Shown one piece after another: positions 35,545-43,301 of a stretch of DNA of 64,000 nucleotides; positions within the stretch are counted from its first letter, which is position 1, and each line of letters opens with the position of its first letter. The position numbers and the translations under genes are program-made. Under the pieces are notes generated by a model. That model saw only the letters and a list, made by a program, of their open reading frames with translations. It was not told the DNA's origin and did not search any database. The DNA lies in assembly GCF_000242455.2 (NCBI RefSeq), contig NC_019892.1, positions 3,596,001 to 3,660,000 of the forward strand. The letters are read 5' to 3'. Origin of the DNA: Singulisphaera acidiphila DSM 18658 (GTDB taxonomy: Bacteria; Planctomycetota; Planctomycetia; Isosphaerales; Isosphaeraceae).

Positions 35545-35606
35545 CACTTAGTGCCTGTCTCGGAAGGTCAGGCTTCACCGGGGAAAAGGGACGTTTGGGT
35601 GCCACG

Positions 35607-37161
35607 CAACGTCGATTACTGATGCCTCATCCTGCTGCACTCATGTGCTTGTTTAGCAAGGCTTTCTGTTCCTGAGTCAGGGTGTGGAGCCCAGGCGGTT
35701 TCGGCGGCTTATGCGGTTTGCGACGAGGCCACTTGCGTGTGGCTTTCGGGCTCTTCTGCTTCCGGCACCCGGTGCGGCAGCCCGCGAGTCGCTCGTGGTA
35801 ACACTTGACCTTGGGTTTCACGGCCGCGTCGATCTCCTTGCGGATCTCGATCAGGACTTTGCGGGGGCTGATCACGGGGCCATCGGTCGCCGTCGCCGTC
35901 CGAAGCGCCAGGTCGGCATGCGCCAGGAGGATCTGCGTAGCCAGCAGTGACAACTCGGCCTCGCGATGCACCAAGGCCACCGTGCGGCCGGCGAGTTTCA
36001 CTTTATTGATTACACGCTTGTATGTACGAAATAGTCCTTCATTACGCCATCTCCAGCGGTAGAATTTGGCGGCCGTCGCCGCCGATAGCCGGGCTGGGTC
36101 GAGGACGTCGGTCAGGAGCCAGACGTCGCGTTTGACCGCCCCCTTACCCTTGCCCTTGGCCGGGATCCGGATCAAGCGGCATTGGATCGGCGCTTTCCCT
36201 CTCTTCTGGACATAGTTCGGCCAGTACAAGACAGGGCCTTCGGTCCAATCCTCCAGGTTCGCCACTTCGAGGGTGTAGAGGCCGACCCGCGACGACATCC
36301 GGAACAGGAACGATCGCTTGACACCGAGGATCGCCCGGACCAGATCGAAGCCCATATAAGCGGCGTCGCAGACGATCAGGGCCTCAGGCGAGAGAGTGGC
36401 GAGCAAGTGCCTCAGATGCTCTTGCTCGGCCGCGGTGCCCGGGCCGAGTCGCCACGACCAAAGCAGTCCCGTGGGCAAGTGGACGAACGCCGTCAGCCAG
36501 ACGTTGGGGGCCGCGTCGTTCTTGCCGGCCTGCCCGAGTCCTCGTTCCAACTCGGGGGTGCGGGGACACTCGATCCGCGAACCGTCGCAGCCCATCGGCT
36601 CGAAGCCGTCGACAATCCGCCGCGACCCCAGTCGGGCGTGGATCTGTTGCCGAACCCCCGCGGCCAACGCCCTGAGTTGTCGCATGGGGCCGCGTCGCAT
36701 CGCCTTCTGGAAGCCGACGAAGGTCTTTCCCGGGCGTCTTCGCGACTCATGGCAGGCGACGTAGTATCCCCGGGCCTTCTCGAACCTCTCGGACTCGGAG
36801 TCGCCGGTGGCCCAGGTCATGGCGAGCATGACCACGACCAGCGGCTGGAGATCCCACCGCGGCGCCGAACGCCTTTGAGGAACAACCCCTCGGGCTTGCT
36901 TCCAGACCGTCGGGGTGAGAAACTGTCGGACATAGCCGATCAACGACTGCGGTTGCTGCAAGCCTTGCAGCGTCCGAGCTGCCTTCATCGCCGTTCTTCC
37001 TCAATCCAGGTGAGTGCCGGTTGCTAGCCGCACCCATCATGACGAAGAACGGCGATTTTTTGCCCCCTCTCTCCCGAACGAACCGCAGCCACGGGGCGGT
37101 AGTAATTCTCTGGTCCCGTGAGAGTTACATCCGTTGTTGACGACGCCGAGTTACTGACGTT
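35607..37161 (-). mobile_element. IS4-family insertion sequence, complete (1,555 bp)
   Basis: The ends CAACGTCGATTACT (left) and CAACGTCAGTAACT (right, reverse complement) match at 11 of 14 positions. Both sides are flanked by a 9-bp direct repeat GGTGCCACG (35598-35606 and 37162-37170), which is the expected duplication size for many IS4-family elements. The element contains one intact transposase gene. It inserted into the left arm of a palindromic repeat, so both the repeat and the target duplication can be reconstructed exactly. Confidence 0.8.
35627..36988 (-). CDS. IS4-family DDE transposase
   Basis: The 453-aa transposase catalyses cut-and-paste movement of its element. The triad is visible: Asp135 (MGCDGSRIECP), Asp208 (LIVCDAAYMGF) and Glu317. 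Glu317 lies in the exact IS4 signature Y-(2)-R-(3)-E-(6)-K, namely Y310, R313, E317 and K324. The C-terminus is basic and proline-rich (KWPRRKPHKPPKPP). The gene is full length, unlike the host genes around it, so the insertion is probably recent and could still be active. Confidence 0.9.
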   Translation of the reverse strand: MKAARTLQGLQQPQSLIGYVRQFLTPTVWKQARGVVPQRRSAPRWDLQPLVVVMLAMTWATGDSESERFEKARGYYVACHESRRRPGKTFVGFQKAMRRGPMRQLRALAAGVRQQIHARLGSRRIVDGFEPMGCDGSRIECPRTPELERGLGQAGKNDAAPNVWLTAFVHLPTGLLWSWRLGPGTAAEQEHLRHLLATLSPEALIVCDAAYMGFDLVRAILGVKRSFLFRMSSRVGLYTLEVANLEDWTEGPVLYWPNYVQKRGKAPIQCRLIRIPAKGKGKGAVKRDVWLLTDVLDPARLSAATAAKFYRWRWRNEGLFRTYKRVINKVKLAGRTVALVHREAELSLLATQILLAHADLALRTATATDGPVISPRKVLIEIRKEIDAAVKPKVKCYHERLAGCRTGCRKQKSPKATRKWPRRKPHKPPKPPGLHTLTQEQKALLNKHMSAAG

Positions 37162-37248
37162 GGGTGCCACGGGTTCCGTACTCGGACCCCGTGCGCAACA
37201 GGCCAAGGCATTCCCGCATGGGTTCCGAGTACGGAACCGCATGGCACC
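37162..37248. repeat. Long imperfect hairpin repeat starting GGTGCCAC
   Basis: The left arm 37162-37194 and right arm 37214-37248 are near reverse complements around the core GGTTCCGTACTCGG / CCGAGTACGGAACC, with a 19-nt loop. The outermost base of the left arm is now on the far side of the IS4 element (35597). This is the internal palindrome of the interrupted MITE. It could form a strong stem in RNA or single-stranded DNA. Confidence 0.65.
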
Positions 37249-37297
37249 CGGAAGGTTATCAAAAACTCCGATGCGATTCGCCTTCTGGGACAGACTC

Positions 37298-37460
37298 TTA
37301 ATCGAAACCGCGAGACTGCTTCTTGAGGCGATGGTTCACGAGACCACCGGCCTCACCGTTGTGAGCTTACGGCAGGCATTGGCACCGTGACCGGGGAAGA
37401 GATCTTGGTCTCCACCCTAGCCAAGCCGCCCATCTTCCGCGAAACGCGGAAGCAAATAAG
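37298..37460 (+). pseudogene. Broken DUF2294 (MpsC-like) gene, copy 2, 3' part
   Basis: From the TTA codon at 37298 the frame reads LIETARLLLEAMVHETTG, then LTVVSLR, matching the second half of DUF2294 (IE-AR-LLE-MV-E-TG-VVSL). A one-base loss near 37,365 shifts the frame, after which VTGEEILVSTLAKPPIFRE gives the family's usual end. No family stop codon is retained, so the end is set by similarity. Joined to 35,183-35,441 across the shared TTA, this rebuilds one gene of roughly 120-130 codons. Confidence 0.68.
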
Positions 37461-37888
37461 AGCCCATGCGACCGCACAACCGAGGAATTCTTTTCAAGGG
37501 GTTTCCACGGTCAAGCAGTATCCCACAACGCGCCGCATCATGTGGGATTCAAGTTGTCGCGGGCCGAGACCGCAAGTTCAGCCTCTGAATCATGCTCGTC
37601 CAGGAGTTTGCTTGGCGAACAAGACCCATTCGACCTTGCGACACTGCAGCGACAACCACACAATCAGACGACAAGCAAACAAAACAAATTCAATATTTAT
37701 GTTCACAAACAATAAAATTTGCATACATTGCAGATTGCCGAACTGGACGTGCCAAGCTACCGCAAGAATTAGGCCAAGAAGGATCACCAAACAACTGTCG
37801 CAGCCCAACAAGACAGCATTCACATGATTATTAATTACAATCGAAGTCAACTTGATATTAACTGAATCATGGACCGGCAAGACGAGAG
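37461..37888. other. AT-richer gene-free stretch
   Basis: About 430 nt with markedly lower GC between 37,640 and 37,870 and no open frame of protein-like composition. It separates the decayed island from the DUF1559 gene. The composition suggests acquired or long non-coding DNA. Confidence 0.4.
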
Positions 37889-37913
37889 GGGCCCATTGAA
37901 ACCCAATGGGCCC
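37889..37913 (-). terminator. Terminator of the DUF1559 gene
   Basis: Perfect 10-bp stem GGGCCCATTG / CAATGGGCCC with a 5-nt loop, 19 nt past the stop codon at 37933. On the minus strand a pyrimidine run CTCTCGTCTT follows. It is a good intrinsic-terminator candidate. Confidence 0.65.
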
Positions 37914-37932
37914 GCTTTGGTCGCTTCATTCC

Positions 37933-38967
37933 TCAGAACGAGTCGGAACTGAGCACTTCGCCCGAACTGATCGTGTTGAGGCCAACCCATACAGGGGGGC
38001 TGACCGAATTCTTGACGAATCGGACCGAGCCGTCTCCCATCATCACGTTCACGCCACCGGAGTGACGACTTCGGGAGCCTGCGAATGCGTCGTTATCACC
38101 GGAACCAGAGACGCAAGGAAGTTGCTGCACGGGTTCGCTGGTGCAGAATAGACCGGGGTCGTTGTTCAGGTAGTCGCCTTCATTCGGGCCCCTGATGCCC
38201 AAGTAGTCTTTGGATGCGTTAGGCGTGAACCGCGTCATGAAAGAGGAGCCTCCTGGGACGGTTGACCACATCGCACCCCGGATGTCGTTCATCGCTCCTT
38301 GAAGAACTTCGCCAACGAAAACGGTGTTACTGGTGCCATCGGTGATCGAGGCGAGCGTCGTATTCCCATCGTGGCCAAACGCAGAGCGCAAGTATTGCGG
38401 ACCCGTAATGCCACTATTGTATTTTTGGGCCCAGTCGGTGTTTCCCCAACTCGCCGCGTAGTTGCCCTTGGTGTAGATCGGCTTGCTCAAGGCCCCACCC
38501 TTGTAGCTCGAGTTAATCTGAAACTGGTTCTGGCGATCGGACGGGCACTGGAACGACCCGAACTTCGTGCCCGTCACGGTCGAATTGGCGAAGAAGCCAT
38601 CGGCAACCGCCAAGCCCGGCCCATTCCATCCCTCAGCGCCCAACGCATAGTTGAACGAGTTGGCCAGATTGCCTTGTTCGATCTGGGGCAGCATCAAAGT
38701 AAACCAGGTCGTGTTCTGAGCCCCGGAGAAAATCTTCGGAAAGTCCTTCCCCGGCCACGGTGCCCAGATCCGTCCGGGTGGGAGCGTGCTATGAACCGAA
38801 ACATAATTGTGCGTTGCGAGTCCAAGTTGCTTCATGTTGTTGACGCACTGGATTCGCCTGGCCGCCTCACGCGCTGCCTGGACGGCGGGCAAGAGCAAGG
38901 CGATCAGGACCGCGATGATGGCAATCACGACCAACAATTCGATGAGTGTAAATCCTCGTCTTTTCAT
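37933..38967 (-). CDS. DUF1559 pseudopilin-like secreted protein
   Basis: A 344-aa protein with a type IV prepilin/pseudopilin N-terminus, MKRRGFTLIELLVVIAIIAV: the G-F-T-L-I-E cleavage/methylation motif plus hydrophobic helix. It is followed by the planctomycete DUF1559 domain (AAREAARRIQCVNNMKQLGL, SRHSGGVNVMMGDGSVRFV). It should be processed by prepilin peptidase and assembled at or exported through a type II-like system. Planctomycetes carry very large numbers of such paralogues, and no function is fixed. A terminator lies downstream. Confidence 0.92.
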   Translation of the reverse strand: MKRRGFTLIELLVVIAIIAVLIALLLPAVQAAREAARRIQCVNNMKQLGLATHNYVSVHSTLPPGRIWAPWPGKDFPKIFSGAQNTTWFTLMLPQIEQGNLANSFNYALGAEGWNGPGLAVADGFFANSTVTGTKFGSFQCPSDRQNQFQINSSYKGGALSKPIYTKGNYAASWGNTDWAQKYNSGITGPQYLRSAFGHDGNTTLASITDGTSNTVFVGEVLQGAMNDIRGAMWSTVPGGSSFMTRFTPNASKDYLGIRGPNEGDYLNNDPGLFCTSEPVQQLPCVSGSGDNDAFAGSRSRHSGGVNVMMGDGSVRFVKNSVSPPVWVGLNTISSGEVLSSDSF

Positions 38968-39570
38968 GGCAGGTCATTTGTCCTGAATGAATCGGAAGCG
39001 ATGTCCTGTTGCCAGACGGCGGAGGGAGGTCGAGAAGAGGCAACCGACTTTCACTTTGCCTGAACACGTAAGCGTAACGGGGTGGGAGGAATGCACGGGC
39101 CGAGCGTCAACTCGCCCGCCGCGATCACGTCGCGCGTGAGCCAATCCCAAATGCGAATCATGACAAGGCGTGACTCGGCCCAGTCACACCCACTCGACCT
39201 TCTCCGGATCATGCCAGCGGAGCGGATCGGAAACTCGCCTCGCTACGCCGAGAGGCGCGAACCGGCATCTCACACGATTCACCCGGGGTCAGCGCAAACC
39301 CACCCCCGCTGGCTGCTGATCAACCTCATTGTATCGCTGCGGCTTTCCCGCAAAGTGAAGATTGAGAGTGCAGCTTGCTAAGATCGTATTACTGGAAGTC
39401 TCTCTCGCCTCAGCCTTTGTGTCAGCAAGCCCCTTTATCAAACATTAAAATCAAATCATGTTTACGATTTATTTTTATCGAGAAAGCGTCCTGACTCTTT
39501 ATCAGCGACATTCGTCCGAGGTATAACAAGGTTGAGAAAGCACCTCGGTCTCATTTCCCAGGAGACAGCC
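38968..39570. other. Intergenic region between divergent DUF1559 and thioredoxin-like genes
   Basis: About 600 nt, AT-richer toward 39,430-39,520, with no convincing open frame. It must contain both promoters. A TATAAC at about 39,522 could be a -10 box for the thioredoxin-like gene, but no well-spaced -35 is seen. Confidence 0.4.
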
Positions 39571-40944
39571 ATGACCATGTCACGCTGGACGCTTCGTGGT
39601 GGGCTCGCGGCGATGGCCCTGCTTTGTGTTCACGCAGGGAGCCAGGCAAACGAGAGCGACTCGATCCCCCGCTACGACTTGAAGCCTGGCCAAGAATTCA
39701 ACTATCACGGCACAAGTGAGTTCAAGTTCGAAAACGGCAGCCACAGCACCAAGACCGACTATCAGGTCTGGGTGATCCGCAAAAATGACGACGGCAGCTA
39801 TCGAATCGTCGTCCGCTCCAGCCAGAAATTCTCGCAGTCATCCAGCGGCCGCCAGACGAGCGAGGGGCCGGCGAGAGTGGACATGGCCTATCGCGATATC
39901 TTTCCCGATGGTCGACTCGCCCCGAACACATCCTTCTTCCAGGTCGATCCGACGGTGATTCTCCCCCGATTACCGCAAGATGCCGCGCAAGCCAAGACGG
40001 GCTGGGATGGCGAGGGTGTGATGGACAACGCTCGCACCGAGTACACGCTCGCCAAGGATTCCGACCTGGATGCGAAGTCGTGGGTCTTCGAGGGGGTCAA
40101 TCATAGCCTTATGAACAAGATCTACGACAGTTCGTCCCGATCGAAATTCTTCTTCGATCGCAAGCGCGGTGCGATCCGCCGGATCGAAAACATCAACACG
40201 CAGGGCTACGGCTTTAACGGCAAGGGGACCGGGACCACAGAACTCGTCTCGCTCGAGCAGCATGACGCCGACTGGACCAAGACCTTCGCCCAGGAATCGG
40301 ACCGCTATTTCGCGGCGAACCAGGCAAGCAAAGATCTCTTGATGAAAGCGAGCAAGGACGCTGAGCATGCTGCAGCCCTGTTGTCAGAGACAGAATCGAC
40401 CCTGAAAGCCGCTCGCGAAAAACTCACGCTGCCGATCTTGCAGGAGCAAATCGACCAGCAACTCGAGAGCCAGAAGGGGATGGCATCCTACACCATCGAA
40501 GAGGCAAAGAACCGCGCTGCGGTTCTTGGTCACGCAGCCGCCGACTGGGAGACCAAGGACCTCGAAGGGAAGTCGCACGCGTTGAAGGACTACCGAGGCA
40601 AGGTCGTCATCCTCGACTTCTGGTATCGGGGCTGCGGTTGGTGCATTCGCGCCATGCCACAGATCATGCAGCTCGTCGATGATTTCAAAGACCAGCCGGT
40701 CGCCGTGCTCGGGATGAACACCGACCAGAAGGAGGAAGACGCAAAGTTCGTGGTCGATACGATGAAGTTGAACTACCCCACACTCAAGGGGGAGGGCGTG
40801 CCGGAAAAGTACCATGTACGAGGCTTCCCGACTCTGATCATCATCGACCAGGACGGCAATGTCGCAGACGTCCACGTCGGCTACTCGCCGACTCTTCGTG
40901 ACGAGGTGTCGAAATCCTTGAAGGAACTCCTGGCCAAGAAGTGA
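39571..40944 (+). CDS. Exported TlpA/ResA-like thioredoxin-domain protein
   Basis: The 457-aa product has a signal peptide (MTMSRWTLRGGLAAMALLCV), a long N-terminal beta-rich domain (about 35-250) that I do not recognise, a helical linker (about 255-315), and a C-terminal thioredoxin fold with active site FWYRGCGWCIRAMP and cis-Pro in VRGFPTLIII. It is a probable periplasmic thiol-disulfide reductase or redox-coupled processing protein. CAGGAG lies 6-7 nt before the ATG at 39571, which I therefore prefer over the frame start 39 nt earlier. No cytochrome c maturation gene is adjacent. Confidence 0.85.
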   Translation: MTMSRWTLRGGLAAMALLCVHAGSQANESDSIPRYDLKPGQEFNYHGTSEFKFENGSHSTKTDYQVWVIRKNDDGSYRIVVRSSQKFSQSSSGRQTSEGPARVDMAYRDIFPDGRLAPNTSFFQVDPTVILPRLPQDAAQAKTGWDGEGVMDNARTEYTLAKDSDLDAKSWVFEGVNHSLMNKIYDSSSRSKFFFDRKRGAIRRIENINTQGYGFNGKGTGTTELVSLEQHDADWTKTFAQESDRYFAANQASKDLLMKASKDAEHAAALLSETESTLKAAREKLTLPILQEQIDQQLESQKGMASYTIEEAKNRAAVLGHAAADWETKDLEGKSHALKDYRGKVVILDFWYRGCGWCIRAMPQIMQLVDDFKDQPVAVLGMNTDQKEEDAKFVVDTMKLNYPTLKGEGVPEKYHVRGFPTLIIIDQDGNVADVHVGYSPTLRDEVSKSLKELLAKK

Positions 40945-40980
40945 GAAGTTTGCGGAGCCCCGCGAACCGTCGACTCGACC

Positions 40981-41283
40981 TCACAGACGCAGACGATTCC
41001 CGCTCAACGTGCGCCCCAGACAGGTCGGACAGGCACTTGGATTACCGCAACAGGGGACGGTAATCCAAGGCCCCTCCCACGAGAGGCGGCTCCATAACCA
41101 GGCACCCAGAGGTTCGGCCAGCGTGAATGGAACGCCCGAACACTCGCTGCCGCCGGTCGGAAACGGCTGGCGTGAAGCCCGGACGGGGTCCGCCTTGGGG
41201 CTTTTCGCCCCCGGCGTTAGAATGGCGCCGAGATCGGGCGGTCGCCCGTGACGGACGTCTGCGTGCAAGGAGCGCACGGCCAT
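40981..41283 (-). CDS. Doubtful small cysteine-rich ORF
   Basis: An open frame of 100 codons whose last half has protein-like character, GAWLWSRLSWEGPWITVPCC then GNPSACPTCLGRTLSG: a CC-x(6)-CxxC arrangement that could bind zinc. The only starts are GTG codons and there is no clear ribosome-binding site. It overlaps the start of the next plus-strand gene by 2 nt. It may be a real small gene, a truncated one, or chance. Confidence 0.3.
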   Translation of the reverse strand: MAVRSLHADVRHGRPPDLGAILTPGAKSPKADPVRASRQPFPTGGSECSGVPFTLAEPLGAWLWSRLSWEGPWITVPCCGNPSACPTCLGRTLSGNRLRL

Positions 41284-41626
41284 GTCGAAGACTCCCTCCC
41301 CACCACAATCGGCGACCGAAGGACTGAGCGTCGCGGAACGATTCCAACGGCTTGCCGCCGAGTGGAAACAGGAGTCGCGCTACCTCTCCAATTCGGCCCA
41401 GATGGCCATGCTCAAGCCCTACCAGCGGATCATCGGGATGGGGGCGCCGGTCGTGCCCCTGATCCTCGAAGAGTTGAGCCGCGAGCCCGATCAGTGGTTC
41501 TGGGCACTCGAAGCGATCACCGAGCAGAACCCCGTCCCGCCCGAGGCCATGGGCAAGGTGCGTCTGATGGCCCAGGCCTGGGTCCAGTGGGGCGAACGCC
41601 AAGGCGTCCTCGACCATGGAAGCTGA
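41282..41626 (+). CDS. Hypothetical protein, first gene of a two-gene DUF7689 module
   Basis: The 114-aa product MSKTPSPPQSATEGLSVAER is a soluble helical protein with no signal peptide. Its core FQRLAAEWKQESRYLSNSAQ is followed by ILEELSREPDQWFWALEAIT. I recognise the pairing rather than the fold: it precedes a DUF7689-type gene and overlaps it by 11 nt, so the two are translationally coupled and probably interact. The function is unknown; it could be a toxin-immunity, DNA-targeting or stress module. Confidence 0.65.
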   Translation: MSKTPSPPQSATEGLSVAERFQRLAAEWKQESRYLSNSAQMAMLKPYQRIIGMGAPVVPLILEELSREPDQWFWALEAITEQNPVPPEAMGKVRLMAQAWVQWGERQGVLDHGS

Positions 41627-42023
41627 CGAGAATTTCCCCCGCCTGACGCCCGAGAATCACCGGGTCACCAGCCCGGCAATGATCGACTACAACTGCATCG
41701 CATGGGCGGCTGGGGATACCGAGAGGTGGTGGGAGCCGGGAGTATTCTGGCCCATCGTGTCGCCTCCTGACGAGTACGGCATCGGCATCCTGGAAACCGC
41801 GTTCAAATCGCTCGGCTTCGAAGCCTGCAACGGGGAAGAATCCGATCCGGGATTCGAGAAGATCGCCATCTACGGCAACAACCTTTTTTACACCCATGCA
41901 GCCAGGCAATTACCAACGGGAAAGTGGACGAGCAAGCTCGGCAAGCTTGAAGACATCGAGCACGACACCCCAGACGTCGTTGCGGGTGGCATCTATGGCG
42001 ACAGCAAAACCCGAGTGACCTGA
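41616..42023 (+). CDS. DUF7689-type hypothetical protein
   Basis: The 135-aa product has the family's core FPRLTPENHRVTSPAMIDYN then CIAWAAGDTERWWEP, with a Cys-Ile-Ala-Trp-Ala-Ala segment and paired Trp that recall a small cysteine-hydrolase-like N-terminus, and HAARQLPTGKWTSKLGK further on. I infer a cysteine-dependent active site or binding pocket around C-I-A-W-A, not proven. It is coupled to the preceding 114-aa gene by an 11-nt overlap. Its position 170 nt before an integrase remnant suggests it may have come with mobile DNA. Confidence 0.65.
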   Translation: MEADENFPRLTPENHRVTSPAMIDYNCIAWAAGDTERWWEPGVFWPIVSPPDEYGIGILETAFKSLGFEACNGEESDPGFEKIAIYGNNLFYTHAARQLPTGKWTSKLGKLEDIEHDTPDVVAGGIYGDSKTRVT

Positions 42024-42195
42024 AAGACGTCGATTAGGGCATAGGAACTAGTGGTGCGAAAGGAACTGGGTTGGAAGAGGTGTAGGGGGGAGGCTATCGC
42101 CCCTTATCTTGTCGCCCGCCCTACGGCCAATCGCCCCACTTCGGCGATTCGCCCGTTGCGTCGGTCCGCGATCAGGAACGCCGTCTCGGACCGGT

Positions 42196-42634
42196 TCAGG
42201 TCAGGTCGCGATCTGGGTCGAACGATGGATCTCGTTTCAGGATTCGCGGTGAGATTTGAACAGCCGATCCTCGGGTAGCACGCTCGCGACAGGCGGCAAT
42301 CCATTCGTTGACGCTGCCGCATTGGGCCTCATCCAGATAGTAGGCGTGCCTTTCGACCCAGCCGGTGATGTCGAACTCACGGTCGTGGTCAGGAGGGCTC
42401 GAAGGCATAAGTGCGAACTGTCTTAGCTCCTCGAACTTCGCCGGCAATTCTTTCTTGGATAGTGTTGGCCTGAGCCGAGGCAGCAGGTCGAGTCCTCCAT
42501 CATTGGACACAACCATCGCTGCGGTCGGCCTCCCGCTCGTCTTCGAGGCGAAGGGAGCGTTTGTAGGGTCTTCCGCAGAAACGGAAGCGGATATGGTAGT
42601 GGCCGCAGGTCGGGTCAAGGTCGAAGGAGGCCAT
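42196..42634 (-). pseudogene. Remnant of a tyrosine-type integrase and fused ORF debris
   Basis: From an ATG at 42632-42634 the frame reads MASFDLDPTCGHYHIRFRFC then GRPYKRSLRLEDEREA, the SAM-like N-terminal arm of a tyrosine recombinase (compare the second remnant at 45,568). It stops at a TGA near 42,500. A different frame continues to 42196 with LPAKFEELRQFALMP, ITGWVERHAYYLDEAQCGSV and RERATR. That part may belong to another eroded protein. The catalytic R-H-R-Y domain is absent, so no active integrase is encoded. It lies just outside the diverged tRNA fragment, as an integrase beside its att site would. Confidence 0.6.
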
Positions 42635-42718
42635 GGGTGACTCCGGGAGATGTCCCTGAAAGTACCCTGCAAACGGTGTCAGGCCTCAGAATTGTGTCAG
42701 GAAAACGTAGGGCGCACA

Positions 42719-42752
42719 GAAAAAAGGGTACAGCTTTCGCCGTAACCCCTTT
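42719..42752 (-). terminator. Degenerate terminator-like hairpin after the tRNA-Glu fragment
   Basis: On the minus strand an imperfect stem AAAGGGG..ACGGC GAAA GCTGT..CCCTT is followed by TTTTTT. It parallels the hairpin after the intact tRNA-Glu at 45635-45666, in the same position relative to the tRNA 3' end. Confidence 0.5.
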
Positions 42753-42764
42753 CCCTGTAACCAA

Positions 42765-42808
42765 TACCCCCACGGGGATTCGAACCCCGATTCCTAAGCT
42801 GAGAACCT
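42765..42808 (-). other. 44-bp 3' fragment of tRNA-Glu (att site)
   Basis: Matches the last 44 nt of the intact tRNA-Glu at 45680-45723 at 40 of 44 positions; all four differences are transitions. It covers the anticodon-loop 3' side, the variable loop, the T arm and the 3' acceptor strand, and has no 5' half. So it cannot encode a tRNA and is best explained as the distal attachment site of an element integrated at the tRNA 3' end. The transitions indicate an old event. Confidence 0.75.
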
Positions 42809-42862
42809 GAGGACGCCGGGATTCGCTTGCGTGCAGCTTGCGGAGCAAATGGGCTTTGGGCG

Positions 42863-42887
42863 GCCCCTGCTGTGATAGATTTGTGAT
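42863..42887. repeat. 25-bp direct repeat near the left att (arm-type site candidate)
   Basis: Identical at 24 of 25 positions to 45589-45613. Both copies lie inside the element, 55 and 67 bp from the att sequences, in the same orientation. They end in GTGATAGATTTGTGAT. Integrase arm-binding sites are a reasonable but untested reading. Confidence 0.5.
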
Positions 42888-42938
42888 AAATCCCACATGA
42901 CCGAAGTCAGCCGGGTGCTTCTTTGGGCGTCAGGCAAT

Positions 42939-43292
42939 TCATTTGCTCTTGCTCCCAGCCACATAGCTCGCCAGCACGAGGGCGATGCCACCGACCATGG
43001 CCATGGCCTTTTCGGGGAGACCGGACTTGGCATCGGCGGTGAACAGCACGCAGATACCGGCTACAAACGCGGCGAGGAGAAAACAGAGCGCGAACCCGTG
43101 GACAATGAGCGCAAGCTGTCTCTTGTGGCTCTCGTCGGCTTCCTGCATGCGCAGCTTGTGAGCGGCTTCAGCTTCCTCCCGTTTCAGTCGGGATTGCCTC
43201 TCCTCAGGCAATTCGTTCGATTTGAGATAGAATTCACCGAGTTCGCTGAGCGCGCCAAGGTTCACCGTCTGCGGCTTCTTGGGAGCAGTCAT
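42939..43292 (-). CDS. Small membrane protein with two transmembrane helices
   Basis: The 117-aa product has a charged helical N-terminal half (LKREEAEAAHKLRMQEADES, probably coiled coil), then two hydrophobic helices (GFALCFLLAAFVAGICVLF and AMVGGIALVLASYVAG) separated by a short loop. The topology suggests a cytoplasmic coiled coil on a membrane anchor. AAGGA lies 6 nt before the ATG at 43290-43292. It follows the small gene at 43302 by 9 nt on the same strand. The function is unknown; it is intact, unlike its neighbours in the element. Confidence 0.65.
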   Translation of the reverse strand: MTAPKKPQTVNLGALSELGEFYLKSNELPEERQSRLKREEAEAAHKLRMQEADESHKRQLALIVHGFALCFLLAAFVAGICVLFTADAKSGLPEKAMAMVGGIALVLASYVAGSKSK

Positions 43293-43301
43293 GGATGTTC
43301 C

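Larger units (their letters stand above)
35551..37297. mobile_element. Palindromic MITE (183 bp originally), interrupted by the IS4-family element
   Basis: The left end GTGCCTGTCTCGGAAGG (35551-35567) and the reverse complement of the right end, GAGTCTGTCCCAGAAGG (37281-37297), match at 13 of 17 positions. TTA flanks both ends (35548-35550 and 37298-37300), a likely 3-bp duplication of a Leu codon of DUF2294 copy 2. Without the IS (1,555 bp) and one 9-bp duplication the element is 183 bp. The centre is the long hairpin at 37162-37248. The termini resemble IS427/IS5-group ends; that assignment is from memory. Confidence 0.6.

Noticed and set aside
42765..42808. Second tRNA-Glu gene
   Set aside because: Only the 3' 44 nt are present; there is no 5' acceptor strand, D arm or 5' anticodon stem, so it cannot fold as a tRNA.
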